Source of the DNA: Phialocephala subalpina
Taxonomy: Eukaryota > Ascomycota > Leotiomycetes > Helotiales > Mollisiaceae
Direction of reading: 5' to 3'
Assembly: GCA_900073065.1 (NCBI GenBank)
Contig: FJOG01000006.1
Location: 1,098,881 to 1,162,880, forward strand
DNA length: 64,000 bases
Part shown: positions 1-12,416 of the stretch, in pieces
Numbering within the stretch: position 1 is the stretch's first letter
Layout of the letters: each line of letters starts with the position of its first letter
Program-made: the position numbers and the translations under genes
Notes under the pieces: model-generated
Seen by the model: only the letters and a program-made list of their open reading frames with translations
Database searches by the model: none
What the model was told of the DNA's origin: nothing

Positions 1-3000
1 AGAACACGCCCTAAGCTGAGACCAAGACATACCCTCGACCCAGAGAGCTTCCAGACCGCATCTGCGATTCCGAAGAAGAGGGGAGGGTCCCCTCCATCAC
101 CATTATTCTTTTCGCATTCCACGCGTCAGAGGCCAATACTTCCAACTAGGTTCTCAAGCTCCGAAGCTGTGACAGCTATGATGAACAAAGCTCGCGACGA
201 GCCTGGAGGGATTACGACTGTAAAGCTCGCGCGAGGCAGTATTAGCAATGCCGCCAGCCCTCCACGGTCTACAAGTACACCTGGCAGCTGGACGGAACGA
301 AGCAGTGTGCCCAGAAGTCCAGGGACGAAGAGCAAGTCCTCTTCTAGTCTTCAGATGCTCACTAGTGTTGGGATAATCGAGCTACTGGAACAGGATGAGC
401 GGCCGACGTTTATCATAGACATTGCCAATGGTGTGAACTTCAATCCAGGAGGACCGCTGCAAATTGTCTTTGCAAATGCTTCTCTGCGCGCATACGAATC
501 GATCCTGGAAATGGTAATGGGTAAGACGGACCTGGACAGCCCAGGCATTGCGGTGACCAACGACTTTCCAGAATTCAAGGCGTGGGCTTTGAGTTTTGTG
601 AAGAACGGAGAATCCTTGGACATTTGCTTGCCGTCATTTTTGTACGGAGGCGTTACCTGGACTTGCAGCACTTTACGGAAGCGACTTCGTCTCATAAGCG
701 GGAGTAGTGGCAGTATTGTGCCTGCGACAGCATCTACGAGCTCGAATGGAGCGCTTAGCAACTCTTCAGTGATGAGTGAGCGCGTCCCCAAGGATCGTTC
801 AGGCCGCCTTCCTCGGTCTCCTTTGGCCGAGTCGGTTGAAGCTTCGGACTATTTTGGTGACGCTTCTGCTCCTTTCGCATCTCCAGCAAGCACATCACCC
901 GCACAGCTGTCGAGTCCGGTGCTGCCTGCAGGTGACGACGGAGTAGAGCCTCCGAAGCAAGCAATGCTAGCTTCACAAAGTGAACTAGTAACAAGTGAGT
1001 TGATGCAGATGCGATATCCTGAATCTCCTTTTTTCGATTGGACGAGACTTCCATTATCTGCCGCCCTTCCGAGGCATATTCAATTCGCCCGAAGTATCGA
1101 CTGGGCTGCCACTCCACTAGGTCCCATTGAGACTTGGACATTTGACTTGAGAGCAATGTGCAACTTGATTATGGGATCGCCACATCCCGCTGCGATGTAT
1201 TGGGGAGATGAGTATATTGCCATATATAACGAGGCTTACATCCTGTTGGCTGGACAGAAGCATCCAGTTCTCATGGTAAGGGACAGATTTTCGTCTGAAA
1301 ATCTGTATCTTTTCTTCCATATACGGACCTAACAAGATTTAGGGTCAAAGCTACAAGACAGCATGGGCCGAAATTTGGCCTGAGATCGAGGGTGTCTTCT
1401 CCAATGCTAAAGATTCTGGACAATCTACGATGAAAGACGATGATTGCTTATTCATCAGACGAAACGGATTTCTGGAAGAGTCGTATTTCTCGTGGTCGAT
1501 CATTCCATTAGTCGGCGAAGACGGTTCAGTTGTGGGAATTTATAATCCTGCCTTCGAAAAGACCCGACGGAAGATTGCTGAACGCCGAATGCTTACGCTT
1601 AGAGAGGTTGGTGAGAAGACCGCTGCTGCGCGAGATGTTAGGGGTTTCTGGGGTCAGGTCATCAAGGGCCTTGAATATAATGGTAAATGTCCCAAGCTGG
1701 ATTGGAACATTTGATGCTGATCGTTGCTGTAGAATACGACGTACCATTTGTTTTCCTGTACTCTGTCAGTGAAGATTCCCCCGACAGCGATATGAGCTCG
1801 ATGCATTCAGGATCCTTATCGCAGGCTCCACAATGCATTCTTGAAGGCACTCTGGGGGTTCCAAATGGTCATCGAGCGGCAGTAAGTCCTCTCGACCTCA
1901 AGACCAGCGATGAAGGATTCGCTCCCTACCTGCGTGAGTCTATGAAGGTGGATAGACCTATTCTCTTGACGACAGAGGATGGTACCTTATCATTTGATCT
2001 CATCGAAGGCCTCGAGTGGCGTGGATTTGGTGATCCGTGTCGGGCTGCTGTTGTCTGTCCTATACATCCGACAACTGGAGATAACATTCTTGGATTTCTT
2101 GTGATAGGCGTTAATCCAAGGCGGCCGTACGACGACGACTACAGTCTATTCATCCAACTCCTCAGTCGCCAACTTGCCACGTCAATGGCCTCTGTGGTTC
2201 TATTTGAGGAAGAAATCAAGAGAGGTCAACGCGCAGCTCGTCTTGCCGCTTTGGATCGCCAAGAGCTGTCGAAACAGCTTGACTTGCGGACACAAGAAGC
2301 TGTGGAAAGCGAGACGAAGTTTACCCGGATGGCTGAATTTGCGCCTGTTGGTATGTTCATTGCAAATTCCCATGGCCAAATCACATATAGCAACGATACG
2401 TGGTGGGAGATTTCGAGACATCCTAGGAGTGAAAACTCAGCCAATTCTTGGATGGACAGCATCAAAGACGAAGATCGCGAAAGAGTCGAGGAAATATGGA
2501 AGACGATAGTGGATAGGAAAACTGCCGTTACTCACGAGTTCCGGTTCAAGACCCCATGGCAGGATCGAAGTGGTAGTAGAGGGGATACCTGGGTTCTGAT
2601 GAGCGCCTATCCCGAACGAGACGAAGATGGAAACCTCAAGAGTGTGTTTGGCAGTATCACCAACATCAGCCAACAAAAGTGGGCCGAAGATTTCCAGAAG
2701 CGTCGGATGGAGGAAGCTATTGAATTGAAACGCCAACAAGAGAACTTCATAGACATGACCTCGTAAGTAGCATGATTTCGAAACAGCCTTGATACTAACG
2801 AGAGAGCAGACACGAGATGAGGAACCCACTTTCAGCTATATTGCAATGTAGTGATGAGATCACGACCTCATTGACCGACTACAAGTCCGGTGACGAAAAC
2901 AACAAGTCAACTCAAAAGTTACTGGACATCTTGGACAGTAGTATAGATGCTGCTCAAACAATTGCTCTATGTGCTCAACATCAGGTCTGTATTTACCTAT

Positions 3001-4461
3001 CTTCCCAATGTTGGAATGACTGACACTTTCGCCAGAAACGTATCGTCGATGATATCTTGACGCTTTCGAAACTTGATTCTGCACTGCTAACGGTGACACC
3101 TGTTGCTGTACAACCGGTAGCCGTCGTTCAACGAGCCCTCAAGATGTTTGAAGGAGAATTGGACACTAACGATATAGCTATGGAATTCAACATGGAGAAG
3201 TCGTATCTCGATCTTGAAATCGACTGGGTCAAACTGGATCCTTCACGTCTCCTACAGGTCCTCATAAATCTTACCACGAATGCCATCAAGTTCACCCACG
3301 GTCAGGACAAAAGAACAATTATCGTTAGTGTTGGAGCCAGCAGGGAACGTCCGGAAGGTGGCCGTCATAACGTATCCTACTTCCCAAGTCGCTCGAAGCG
3401 GAAAGGACATGTGACTGATGATGCCGACTGGGGGGATGGAGAAGTGATATACCTTCATTTCGCTGTGCAGGATACTGGACGAGGTCTCGACGACAAGGAG
3501 AAAACTCTTCTTTTCCAAAGATTCAGCCAAGCTTCACCTCGCACACACGTCCAATACGGAGGTTCTGGTCTTGGTCTCTTCATCTCCAGGCAGCTCACAG
3601 AGTTGCAGGGGGGTGAGATCGGAGTATCTTCCGAACGAGGAGTAGGCAGTACCTTCGCCTTCTACATCAAATCAAGGAAGTTAGAGGACTTCACGCCAGA
3701 TACCCCAATCGCAAACGCCCTCAATTCTCTTCGTCGAAACTCCTCTAACGCGGCAGTCACTCTCGAAAGCAGGAGAAACTCAAACGGGAAGGCAATCCAA
3801 CGCGCAAACACAACTGGCCAACGCCGCGCCTCTCCCCAACTCACCCCTCCAGTCTCGTCACCAACCCCACCGCTCCCGACCTCATCTCTCGACCACAGCA
3901 CCCTCAAAATCCTAATCGTAGAAGATAATCTCGTCAACCAACGCGTCCTCCAAAAACAGCTCAAGAACCTCGGTTTCCAAACCGAGCTCGCGAACCACGG
4001 AGGCGAAGCTCTTGAATTTCTCAAAACGTCACAGTTCTGGTCTGGCAGAGAGACAGATGGAGTCGATCTTGCGGTTATCCTGATGGATCTGGAGATGCCG
4101 GTTATGGATGGGTTGACGTGTGCGAGGACGATTAGGGATTATGAGGCGGATGGGACAATTTGTAGGCATGTGCCTATTATTGCTGTTACGGCGAATGCGA
4201 GGCTGGAGCAGATTGAGACGGCTATTGCGTCGGGCATGGTGAGTTTGTTCTCTTTTCGGTTCTTGGTTGGTGCGAGGGAGATGCTAATGATAAGTGTAGG
4301 ATGATATTGTTTCCAAACCGTTCCGGATGCCGGAACTTATACCCAAGATCGACGAGCTGGCTTCGAAGAGTAATGCGGCGAAATCGAAATCGACATCGAC
4401 AGTTCAAAATAACAGTATAGTAGCTACAACAGAGGCTTCAGCATCGACATCGAAATCATGA
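1..4461 (+). CDS. Hybrid sensor histidine kinase (PAS/GAF-like, HisKA, HATPase_c, receiver), 5' partial
   Basis: Sensor kinase of a fungal phosphorelay: it autophosphorylates on His and passes the phosphate to its own receiver Asp. Six exons: 1-1275, 1343-1682, 1733-2762, 2810-2984, 3036-4238, 4300-4461 (1394 codons in the window). The frame is open from base 1 to the first ATG at 178 with no stop, and the residues there look coding, so the true start is probably upstream of the window. Order: Ser-rich N-terminus, two sensor regions (one with the RSIDWAATPLGP signature), a PAS domain before the kinase (about nt 2330-2680), H-box SHEMRNPL with the phospho-His near residue 883, N-box (about 1007), DTGRGL and GGSGLGLF ATP-lid motifs, then a receiver with VEDN, phospho-Asp in LMDLEMP near residue 1291, and the conserved Lys in SKPF. 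I do not assign a fungal HHK class with confidence. Confidence 0.93.
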
Positions 4462-6139
4462 ATGTCCCTAATTTCATAGGATATAAGAAGTAAAACAATG
4501 GCTTAGGAAGGTGGAACATCGAGGAGGAAAATAATGTCTGAGATAGAAGGAACAATGTACAGAGAAACCTTGGTGTAGAAGGAACGAGGCGTTCAGGTCG
4601 TGGTCTAAGGAACTTGTTGCATTTACATGGTGGGTTAGGGGTTCGTCATGTACCATGATAGCGTGCTATCGAATCTCTGTGAGCGTGCGCGTTGGTTGGG
4701 GGCATGGGTCGGAAGGGAAAAGTTGCAACTCGACTTTTAGGTCGGGCTTATGAGCAATGCATTGCTGTGATGCGATATGAGATGAGATGATTTGTGTAAG
4801 TGAGAGTAGTGTAGAGTGTTGAGAGGTAATGACTAATGAGATGGGATTGAATGTTGGTGCACTGAATGTCCTTGATATTGCCGGCGCTTTTCGTTTGGAA
4901 GATGGTGAAAGCTTGAAAGCTCGAGAGGGAGTCTACTGCCGGCTTCTCGATTTCGATGCTGGTGCTGGCATTTATCGAGCGCGAGATGGTGGGATATTGT
5001 TCTTCTGTCTGCCTCCATTCCATGGTCATGCTTCTTGTGTCGAGTGACCAAGTGGAGATTGTCGTGGGCAATTTGCGTTCCATCAAAGGAGACAGCGAGT
5101 CGAGCAATTTAAGGCGTGACGTCGTTAGCGCGACTATAAGCCCGCCCTCTCCCCCTCGGATTCTCTTCCCTCAAATTTTCTCCAGCTTCCTCTCAATCAC
5201 TTTTTCGATACTAGAGATGTCCGCTGGAGATGCGGCACCCAATTCCAGTCCTCCATTTCACTTGTTCCCCTCATCTTCGATTGATTCAGGACTTCCTTTC
5301 CCTTTCATCATCCTTCGCACACCTCCGCGTTCCTTTGCTTTCTTCATCATTCACGTAACAGCCGGCGTTATTCGAATGCATCCCAACCCAAGTCCTAAGT
5401 AGTGGCCGAGCGGATGCGCATCACCTCAGCACGCGTCCAAATGCTCTCATCAATTTCAGCTAATTGGAATTGTGGTGCCGTGATGAGCTCCAGAGAGCCG
5501 ACATTTGTTGCAAGTCGCAGAATCGCAAGGGAAAGCTCATGTATCTGGAGATCGTAGGATGTTTAAAGTCGTGATGTAATAATGCTTTCAGTGCTCGTTC
5601 GAACACCTTACGTCGCCGACCGTTGGGTCCCCATTTTCTCTTGTACTCCACTCTGCACCACTTCGATAGAGGACATCACCATCACAAGTCTGTGCTTCCT
5701 CTGAATTTAACGTATGCCCGAAATGTGCACATGGCTCTAGACACTGAAGTTCTCCACAAACACCCACTGCGCTTGATTGCCCAAACATGGAGATAATCTG
5801 GCTCCCGATCTCCCACTATCAACTCAAAGCACTCTAGAATCATCAACCAATGGTACGCTGCATATCGTACTCAGCCCTACGACTCTCGAATCTCGATCGA
5901 TGCTCTTCATCCATTCCATCCTCCCACCACCCCGAGCCGTAACAGTGGAGATGAAAGAAACCCCGTGTGACATCAAGTTCTTCTTCTAAACCGCCAAAAG
6001 CTACATCTCCAGAGCGGTCCGACGCGTCTTCGTGCATTAGTGTAAATACGAGATGCAACAAAAACATCTTACAATCACTATGGTAAGTCTCGATTGGTGG
6101 TGTCTACTCAGCTGATGGTCTCGGCCGTTGTTACACGAG
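4462..6139. other. Gene-free stretch downstream of the kinase
   Basis: No coding region I can support. Short open frames on both strands (for example 4829-5047, 4956-5402) show no recognisable domain or splice pattern. The first copies of the TTTGTTGCA repeat family appear at 5504 and, inverted, at 6052. Confidence 0.6.
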
Positions 6140-6675
6140 NNNNNNNNNNNNNNNNNNNNNNNNNNNNNNNNNNNNNNNNNNNNNNNNNNNNNNNNNNNNN
6201 NNNNNNNNNNNNNNNNNNNNNNNNNNNNNNNNNNNNNNNNNNNNNNNNNNNNNNNNNNNNNNNNNNNNNNNNNNNNNNNNNNNNNNNNNNNNNNNNNNNN
6301 NNNNNNNNNNNNNNNNNNNNNNNNNNNNNNNNNNNNNNNNNNNNNNNNNNNNNNNNNNNNNNNNNNNNNNNNNNNNNNNNNNNNNNNNNNNNNNNNNNNN
6401 NNNNNNNNNNNNNNNNNNNNNNNNNNNNNNNNNNNNNNNNNNNNNNNNNNNNNNNNNNNNNNNNNNNNNNNNNNNNNNNNNNNNNNNNNNNNNNNNNNNN
6501 NNNNNNNNNNNNNNNNNNNNNNNNNNNNNNNNNNNNNNNNNNNNNNNNNNNNNNNNNNNNNNNNNNNNNNNNNNNNNNNNNNNNNNNNNNNNNNNNNNNN
6601 NNNNNNNNNNNNNNNNNNNNNNNNNNNNNNNNNNNNNNNNNNNNNNNNNNNNNNNNNNNNNNNNNNNNNNNNNNN
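6140..6675. other. Assembly gap (536 N)
   Basis: Unbroken N between 6140 and 6675. It lies inside repeat-rich DNA, so a collapsed or unassembled repeat is a reasonable cause. Open frames that cross it are artefacts. Confidence 0.99.
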
Positions 6676-9600
6676 AGGGGTGCTTTTTGATGCATGCGCG
6701 AAACTGGAGACATGATAGATGTTGCAGATTTGAGATTGCTTTTCCGACTGGAACAAGCAACGAGTATCACCACTAACGAGCAATGTACTCTCTTTCTGTA
6801 CTTTCGATGTACATTGTATTCATCCTCTTCCCGTCTCTTCCTCGTCAAACCCCTGAACAAGGTTCTCACCCTCACCTCATCACCAGCACGAAACATCACA
6901 AATCACTTCAAGAAACCCACCCAATCATATGCAACGACCCCAATACGCCTAGAGTGCCAATTTCATGCTTGGGAGGTTTGTTGCACGTCGCCAAAAAGGG
7001 CATTCTGTGCCGCGCACGGCGTTCGGGCGCCTTGGACGCCACGACGTCTCAATTGGCTTCCTTCCACCCAATCAGAAGATGTTTGTTACTTTTGTTTCAC
7101 GCACACTTTAGTCTTCTTTTTCTTAAGGGATGTTCTGGACTAGTAAGATCGTAAGGGAGGTTCCCGTCCGCTGAATGGGGAGTGGGGAATGGGGAATGGT
7201 GGATTCGGGACTAGCGTTAGGTCCCGGATTTGGTTTGAAGTTGGGAAGCTTGAACAATGATGCTTGTCATGTGGAGAGGTTGACTTTTGAAAAGCCTAGG
7301 ACTTTGTTGAGGACTGGTCCTGCATCGGTATGGAAGCGTCAGTAACGCTTGAAGCTCTATCACTCTGCAAGAAATGGGGTATCTATTTGTATTCAAGCCT
7401 TCTTCTAGTTAAGGAAATTTCCAATGTACACTAATCTAAGTAGACACATCATGCTGAACATCCCCTCTCGATATAACAATTCGGGATGATGTGTTGGAGT
7501 TCTCTATGATTCATATGTACGCCATTTTCGAACCACGATTAGGATCTTCCTGATCTCAATTGGAGCTACAATCTGAATGCCCACACTTCAGCTGTGGGCA
7601 ACATCTTTCGACTTGAAATGGTCAAAAGTAACATTTGTTTTTTGGCACTGCACCCTTCTCTCTCCTTGAAGAAAAAACAATGTTATACATTGAAAGTGCA
7701 TCTCTTTTGTCGGGCAGTATGCTTTGCCACGCCTCGGTGCTGTTCAGGCTGTAAAGACGATTGCCCATCCCTCTCCACATTTGTGCAGCTTCTTCAGCTT
7801 CTTCAGGCGTATGACTGAGGTTCGTGATGCAGAAAGCTGTGATCCACTCTCGGCATTCTGCTTGAGTCTATAACCGTTGTGGAACATCCGAAGCCTTGAT
7901 ACGATTGAATTCTGGTACTGGAGCTGATGACTCGTGGTTCGTGTATGGCGGAGGCTTTTCTTCTCGCGTCTTCCTCGAGCTGCTGAAGCCCTTTAGTGTT
8001 GCGAAGAGATCATTCTTCTTGACCATCTTGATGAAGATGACGTTCGCCGAGAACGCGAATCGATCGACAGGTAGTCGGTGTTCGATGATGCTTATGAAAG
8101 CAAGGATGGAGGAAGTGACAATCAATCGTGAATCAAGGTGACTTGCTTGGGGATTGAGAAAGAAAGATGTGGGAGTTCAGCCCAGTCCAGACGTGGAAGC
8201 TAAACTCGGTCCCATACTTTTCTCTCTCAATAACCCAGACGGGAAATTGGGTGCATGTCTTGAAGTTATGACGAGTTCTGGACACTGATAGTCGATATCA
8301 CTCACGTTGCTAGATGCTAGAATCAACCTCCATGATGTATCCTTATCTCAAGCTCATCTCGATTGTGAAATTTTGTTGCATGTCGTCTTTCGGGCCGTCT
8401 TCCCTCCATATTGTCTGTCATTGGTCTAGTGGAGTTGCAAAACGGGAAAGAGAGAGTCTAGAAGAGGCACTTCTGAGCACAACCCTCCACTTGGTGTCCT
8501 GTCTCGTGAATAGTCTCCCGAAGTAGATAGAGAAATTAGCTCTTCTACATTTCGAATTCGGCCCTACGACTGGACCTCATCTTGGCGGGGTCAACTACCT
8601 ACCTTCTACAACGAAAGTCTGGATGTCCAAGCTTCCCAATAATAATGTTATCGGTTGAAACCAACCAATGAAGATGGGATGCTTAGAATTTGCTGCACTT
8701 CGCAAAAAGGATCAACAAAATTGACGTAGAGCGGCAATTCATCTGGTCGAGTCTAGGTGTTGACGTTCGAGTTCTAGACGACGTCAAAGACTGTATGATG
8801 CAGCTCTCAGGTGAGTCTCGACTCACCAGTGCTTCAGTGGTGTGTTGCACATCGTAAAAGGATACGCGTTGTGTTGCCTGAAAAGGGCATAGTATCATCG
8901 AACCTGAGACGAGGGAGCTTGACATGTGGAAATCTGGAAGAGCCTCGAGGAGATCAGCCCAGACGCGCTCGTGGAGAATGACGCTGCACGGACTCTTAAG
9001 CTGCTACCACAGCTGCTCCAGATTCTGACCCCACGTACTTGGATACACAGAGATAAGAAGCGTTGATCGAATAATACTGTTTCCGGGTATCTTGAAAAAT
9101 TTATGGAGAAGCTCTCCACCCAAGTTTTGATGTTTTGTTGCGCATCGAAGTGGCAGATAAGAGCCTCACTCGTCAATGATTCGAAGACAGCATATCATCT
9201 CCCATAAAATGGGTCAAGATGTCTCCCTCTAAGCAAGATGCCATTGACATTGGCATTGTCGTCGACATCATTCAACGGCCATGCATCGTCGATTTTCTTT
9301 GCTTGAGATCTACCAAGAATCTCGACACCTTGCAAGTCATTTGCAGGTTCAGACTTAGATCTCTGGGCTCCCAGATTTCCACGCGGTATAGGACAGTGAC
9401 ATAGAAAGTCTTGGAAGGCGATCTAGACCAGCAGAAGCCTCAGCTCAAAGAGATTTGTTGCAAATCGCAAAAGATCTTCGCTGTAGTGCCTGAAAGGGGG
9501 ATAGTATTGATTGCTTGATCAGGGGCTCGGAAAAGGAGTGGCTTCAAGACCTTGTGTCTTCAAGCTCGCCATGTCCAGAATTCGGGAAGAGCTAAAGGTG

Positions 9601-10182
9601 AACAAACAACGAGAAGCAGGCAATCTTGAGCTCCAATATTCCAGACTGGTAATGAACAACACAGTCAATGAATACATCTCTTCAGAACTCTCGTAATTGA
9701 AATCTCGCATTGCTTTCAGTAGCTTGATACTCCTCAATTCCTTTCGACCCCCAACCTTCCTTCACGAGTAGATAGAACTCTTGCTAATATTATTTGCATT
9801 TAGTGCAGAACTCTGTAATCAGGCAGACTTCAGAGCAGCAAGTATGAGGATTGAAGTAGTAGCACCAACCTATCATGAAGAACTTCGTGAGCTTCATTCC
9901 TTGTGAGAGATATGAGGACATCATTGCTTACGTCCGGAAGCGGTGCACGTAGATATTTGCAACTTCGAAACATGGAATTGGAAGACCTTCTCTTTGACGG
10001 AGGAGACTAACTACTTTCATATGATGACTCTGGGAAGTCTGGGAGAAGGTGAAGCGAGATATACCTCCTCTTTGACTATGATATTGATTTCTATATTGGA
10101 GTCTGGGTTCGGGATCGCAGCGGCATACGCTAGAGGAGCCATCCCGATCACGACGAGGAATATGCTGAGACGCATAATACTA

Positions 10183-10254
10183 ATATTAGAAAAATATCTG
10201 ATATTAGAAAATTATCAAATATTAGAAAAAAATATAATATTTGAAAATTATTAA
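10183..10254. repeat. 18-bp minisatellite, 4 copies
   Basis: Four consecutive 18-bp units start at 10183, 10201, 10219 and 10237, with consensus ATATTAGAAAATTATCAA. The units differ by a few A/T changes; the last has TTTG in place of TTAG. The tract is strongly AT-rich compared with its surroundings. The unit length is a multiple of three, so a spurious frame through it encodes a 6-residue repeat (ILENYx). Confidence 0.85.
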
Positions 10255-10982
10255 TAATAATACTCGAAATAATATTTGAGGTTCGAAATAAGGCAGGAGA
10301 AATAATCGAAAAGTCCTATTCACGGTGAGTAAAATATATCTTGTAGTTGCTGATTCCGACACCACGAAAATCAAAATGAAGCCGAAGGCTTTCCATCCCG
10401 ATACTATCGACCTATACACACAGAAATTGAAGCCATTTGGCTGATAATCACAATGCAGTTTCTGGGTTTTGGTCTGCATGGCGGATAGCTACTCAGAGAC
10501 AAAGTGCCATGACTAGCCATTGTCCATTGAGCAGATTGATAGATACTTACTATATTGCGGCGGAAAGAGAATGCAGCTGAAAATCAAATTCTATGCAGTG
10601 TGACACTACGGCAATGGTCTTGCTAACTATATCCTATCTCATTTGACGCCATACAAAGCTACTGTAAGACAAGCTGCGTGGAGAGGATGCCTTATGTCAC
10701 TTCCTATGCATGTGGCATTCGATAGTCCCCACCACAAGATCGGAAACCCCGTGAACTGAGAAGCATGCTTGCCACAATCAGAAGTAACCGTAGCACAGAC
10801 AATCCTCCTTGTATTGCAAGATGCTCGTTCATTCATGAACCTGTTTAGATTTCTCCAGACCTTGTATTGAACATCGATGATCAAAGTGGCATCGTCACTG
10901 ATGCCTGGTATTATCAGAACTACCTCGATTTGTTGCACGTTTAGTAACTAACGGAAAAGTATAGATTTACACTCGAGATGAT

Positions 10983-11560
10983 TTCATTGCGCATCTGAGA
11001 GAGAAGGAGCAGAGCGATATATATATAGATAACTCTAAAAGGATACGGTCATCACTCGAGAAATTGAGGCAAGGTACCTATGATGGTAGACCAAGAATCC
11101 CTTGTTCCTCCAACTGAACGGGTGCTCGAATAGCTCCACACATCAGATATAATGCAATTCCAGTGCAAAACAATCATTTTGTTGCACATCTGAGGGGAGG
11201 GAGAGACAAGGTGTATATACGAATGCATATGCATGCCGTCATTGTTCAACGAATCGTGGTACGATACGTATTGGTGGTCGATGGGCTCCTTACTAGGAGG
11301 TTGGGACTTCTTCGAACGGGAACTAATGTAGCTTCGCATATCAAAAATGGCGAGATTCTTATACAAAAACTTTAATCTGTTGCATATCTGAGAGGAGGGG
11401 GAGAAGTATATTATATATAAAACCAGATGAATGGCGTCATCGATCAAGAAATCGTGGTTCAATACGTATCTGGTCTGAATTAGACTCCCCAACTAAGGTC
11501 TTGACTTCTCCGGAGGTAAACTAGCATAGCTTGACCCTTCACATGATGTTATTCCCATGA
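10983..11560. repeat. Diverged tandem array, three units of about 195-198 bp
   Basis: Units start at about 10983, 11178 and 11376, each opening with a TTGCRYATCTGAG-like block, then a purine-rich GAGGGAGAG stretch, a TATATA stretch, CGTCAT, and near the end a TAGCT block. Copies 2 and 3 share more (ATACGTAT, GACTTCT). Each unit begins with the TTTGTTGCA core of the dispersed family. The period is a multiple of three, so a minus-strand frame (11492 to 11052) stays open across all copies and encodes a repeated peptide with SxQxCN; I do not call it a gene because it lacks any known domain and the copies are strongly diverged. Confidence 0.7.
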
Positions 11561-12416
11561 AGGCCTCTTGGCCTTTTGCACATCTTCACAACTTGGCAAA
11601 TGCCTCGTTCACTTGGCAGTCTATTGCCAAGGCTTCAGGTCTTGAAACGATTCGAATGACAAGAATCATAAGAGTGTCACAGCTCATGGATCATCCAGTC
11701 CATTCCAAGAAGTCTTGGCTTTGTCGCACTTCGAGAGAACTTGGCAGCTAACCAACGCTCTTGGCATGTCACGGCCAGAGCAATTTCTTCTCAAAATTCT
11801 AGCAAAAGGTTGGATTGTTGCATATCTGCACCGCTTGGTATTGCTCGATGCATCCATCATAGCTATTTAGCATCCAGCATCCCGCGGTACTCAAGATCTG
11901 GTACACTATCCTTAAAACATCACGTGCCGCACTACACTTCACTACCTCAGAAAAGGTGTAGCAGCTCTATCCTAAGTATAAAGCTCGCAATGCCTTCATT
12001 CAGGCACAAAATCTCAAAACACCATACGGTTCGGGACGAGGGATCTCGATCTCGATCTCGAATTTGGGGATGTGGAGGTAATACGATCTTGTTGCACGTC
12101 GTACATGAAATGAGCAAATGTGTGCCGAGTGTGATAGTGGCAGGGCTGTTGATGTCGGCACACAAGTACCAAATCAATCCTCAAACAGAAAAGCAAACGC
12201 ACAAATGGTAATTCGACAACTCGACATAATTCGAGCATGGCGAAGACGGCAATAGCAACAGGAAAGTTAATTGACATCAATTGTTGCGAATTGAGTTAAG
12301 AAATGGCACTTGCCGACTTGACGCTTCGCGATGTTAACACGATCAAAGCTCCAGGTCAGGATGGCCAGGAACCATCGCATCCAATATTCATTCCACATCA
12401 TGTCATCCATCACTCG

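Larger units (their letters stand above)
5504..12100. repeat. Dispersed, diverged repeat family with core TTTGTTGCA
   Basis: The short core TTTGTTGCAnnTCG, or a close variant, recurs at 5504, 6052 (inverted), 6977, 8372, 8689, 8841, 9133, 9454, 10929, 10983, 11178, 11376, 11815 and 12087, with one outlier near 46653 (inverted). Similarity extends further between some copies: those at 8841 and 9454 share about 55 bases, including CCTGAAA and GGGATAGTAT-like blocks. Read on the strand opposite the core, most copies give Asp/Glu-x-Gln-Gln. Differences at the two variable positions are mostly C/T and G/A transitions, as expected for an old repeat that has decayed by CpG loss or RIP. I do not recognise the parent element. 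Confidence 0.6.
6676..12416. other. Gene-poor region between gap and VPS38
   Basis: About 5.7 kb with no gene I can support: open frames are short, and none shows a domain or a plausible set of exons. The recognisable content is the dispersed repeat family, the 18-bp minisatellite at 10183 and the tandem array at 10983. A short C/T-rich (on the plus strand) stretch precedes the end of the minus-strand gene that begins the next block. Confidence 0.6.

Noticed and set aside
6037..6899. Long frames running through runs of N (also at 26687-27285 and 46054-46575)
   Set aside because: Open only because N contains no stop codons.
11052..11492. 146-codon minus-strand frame as a gene
   Set aside because: It follows the tandem repeat array and has no recognisable domain; kept as a repeat and a finding instead.
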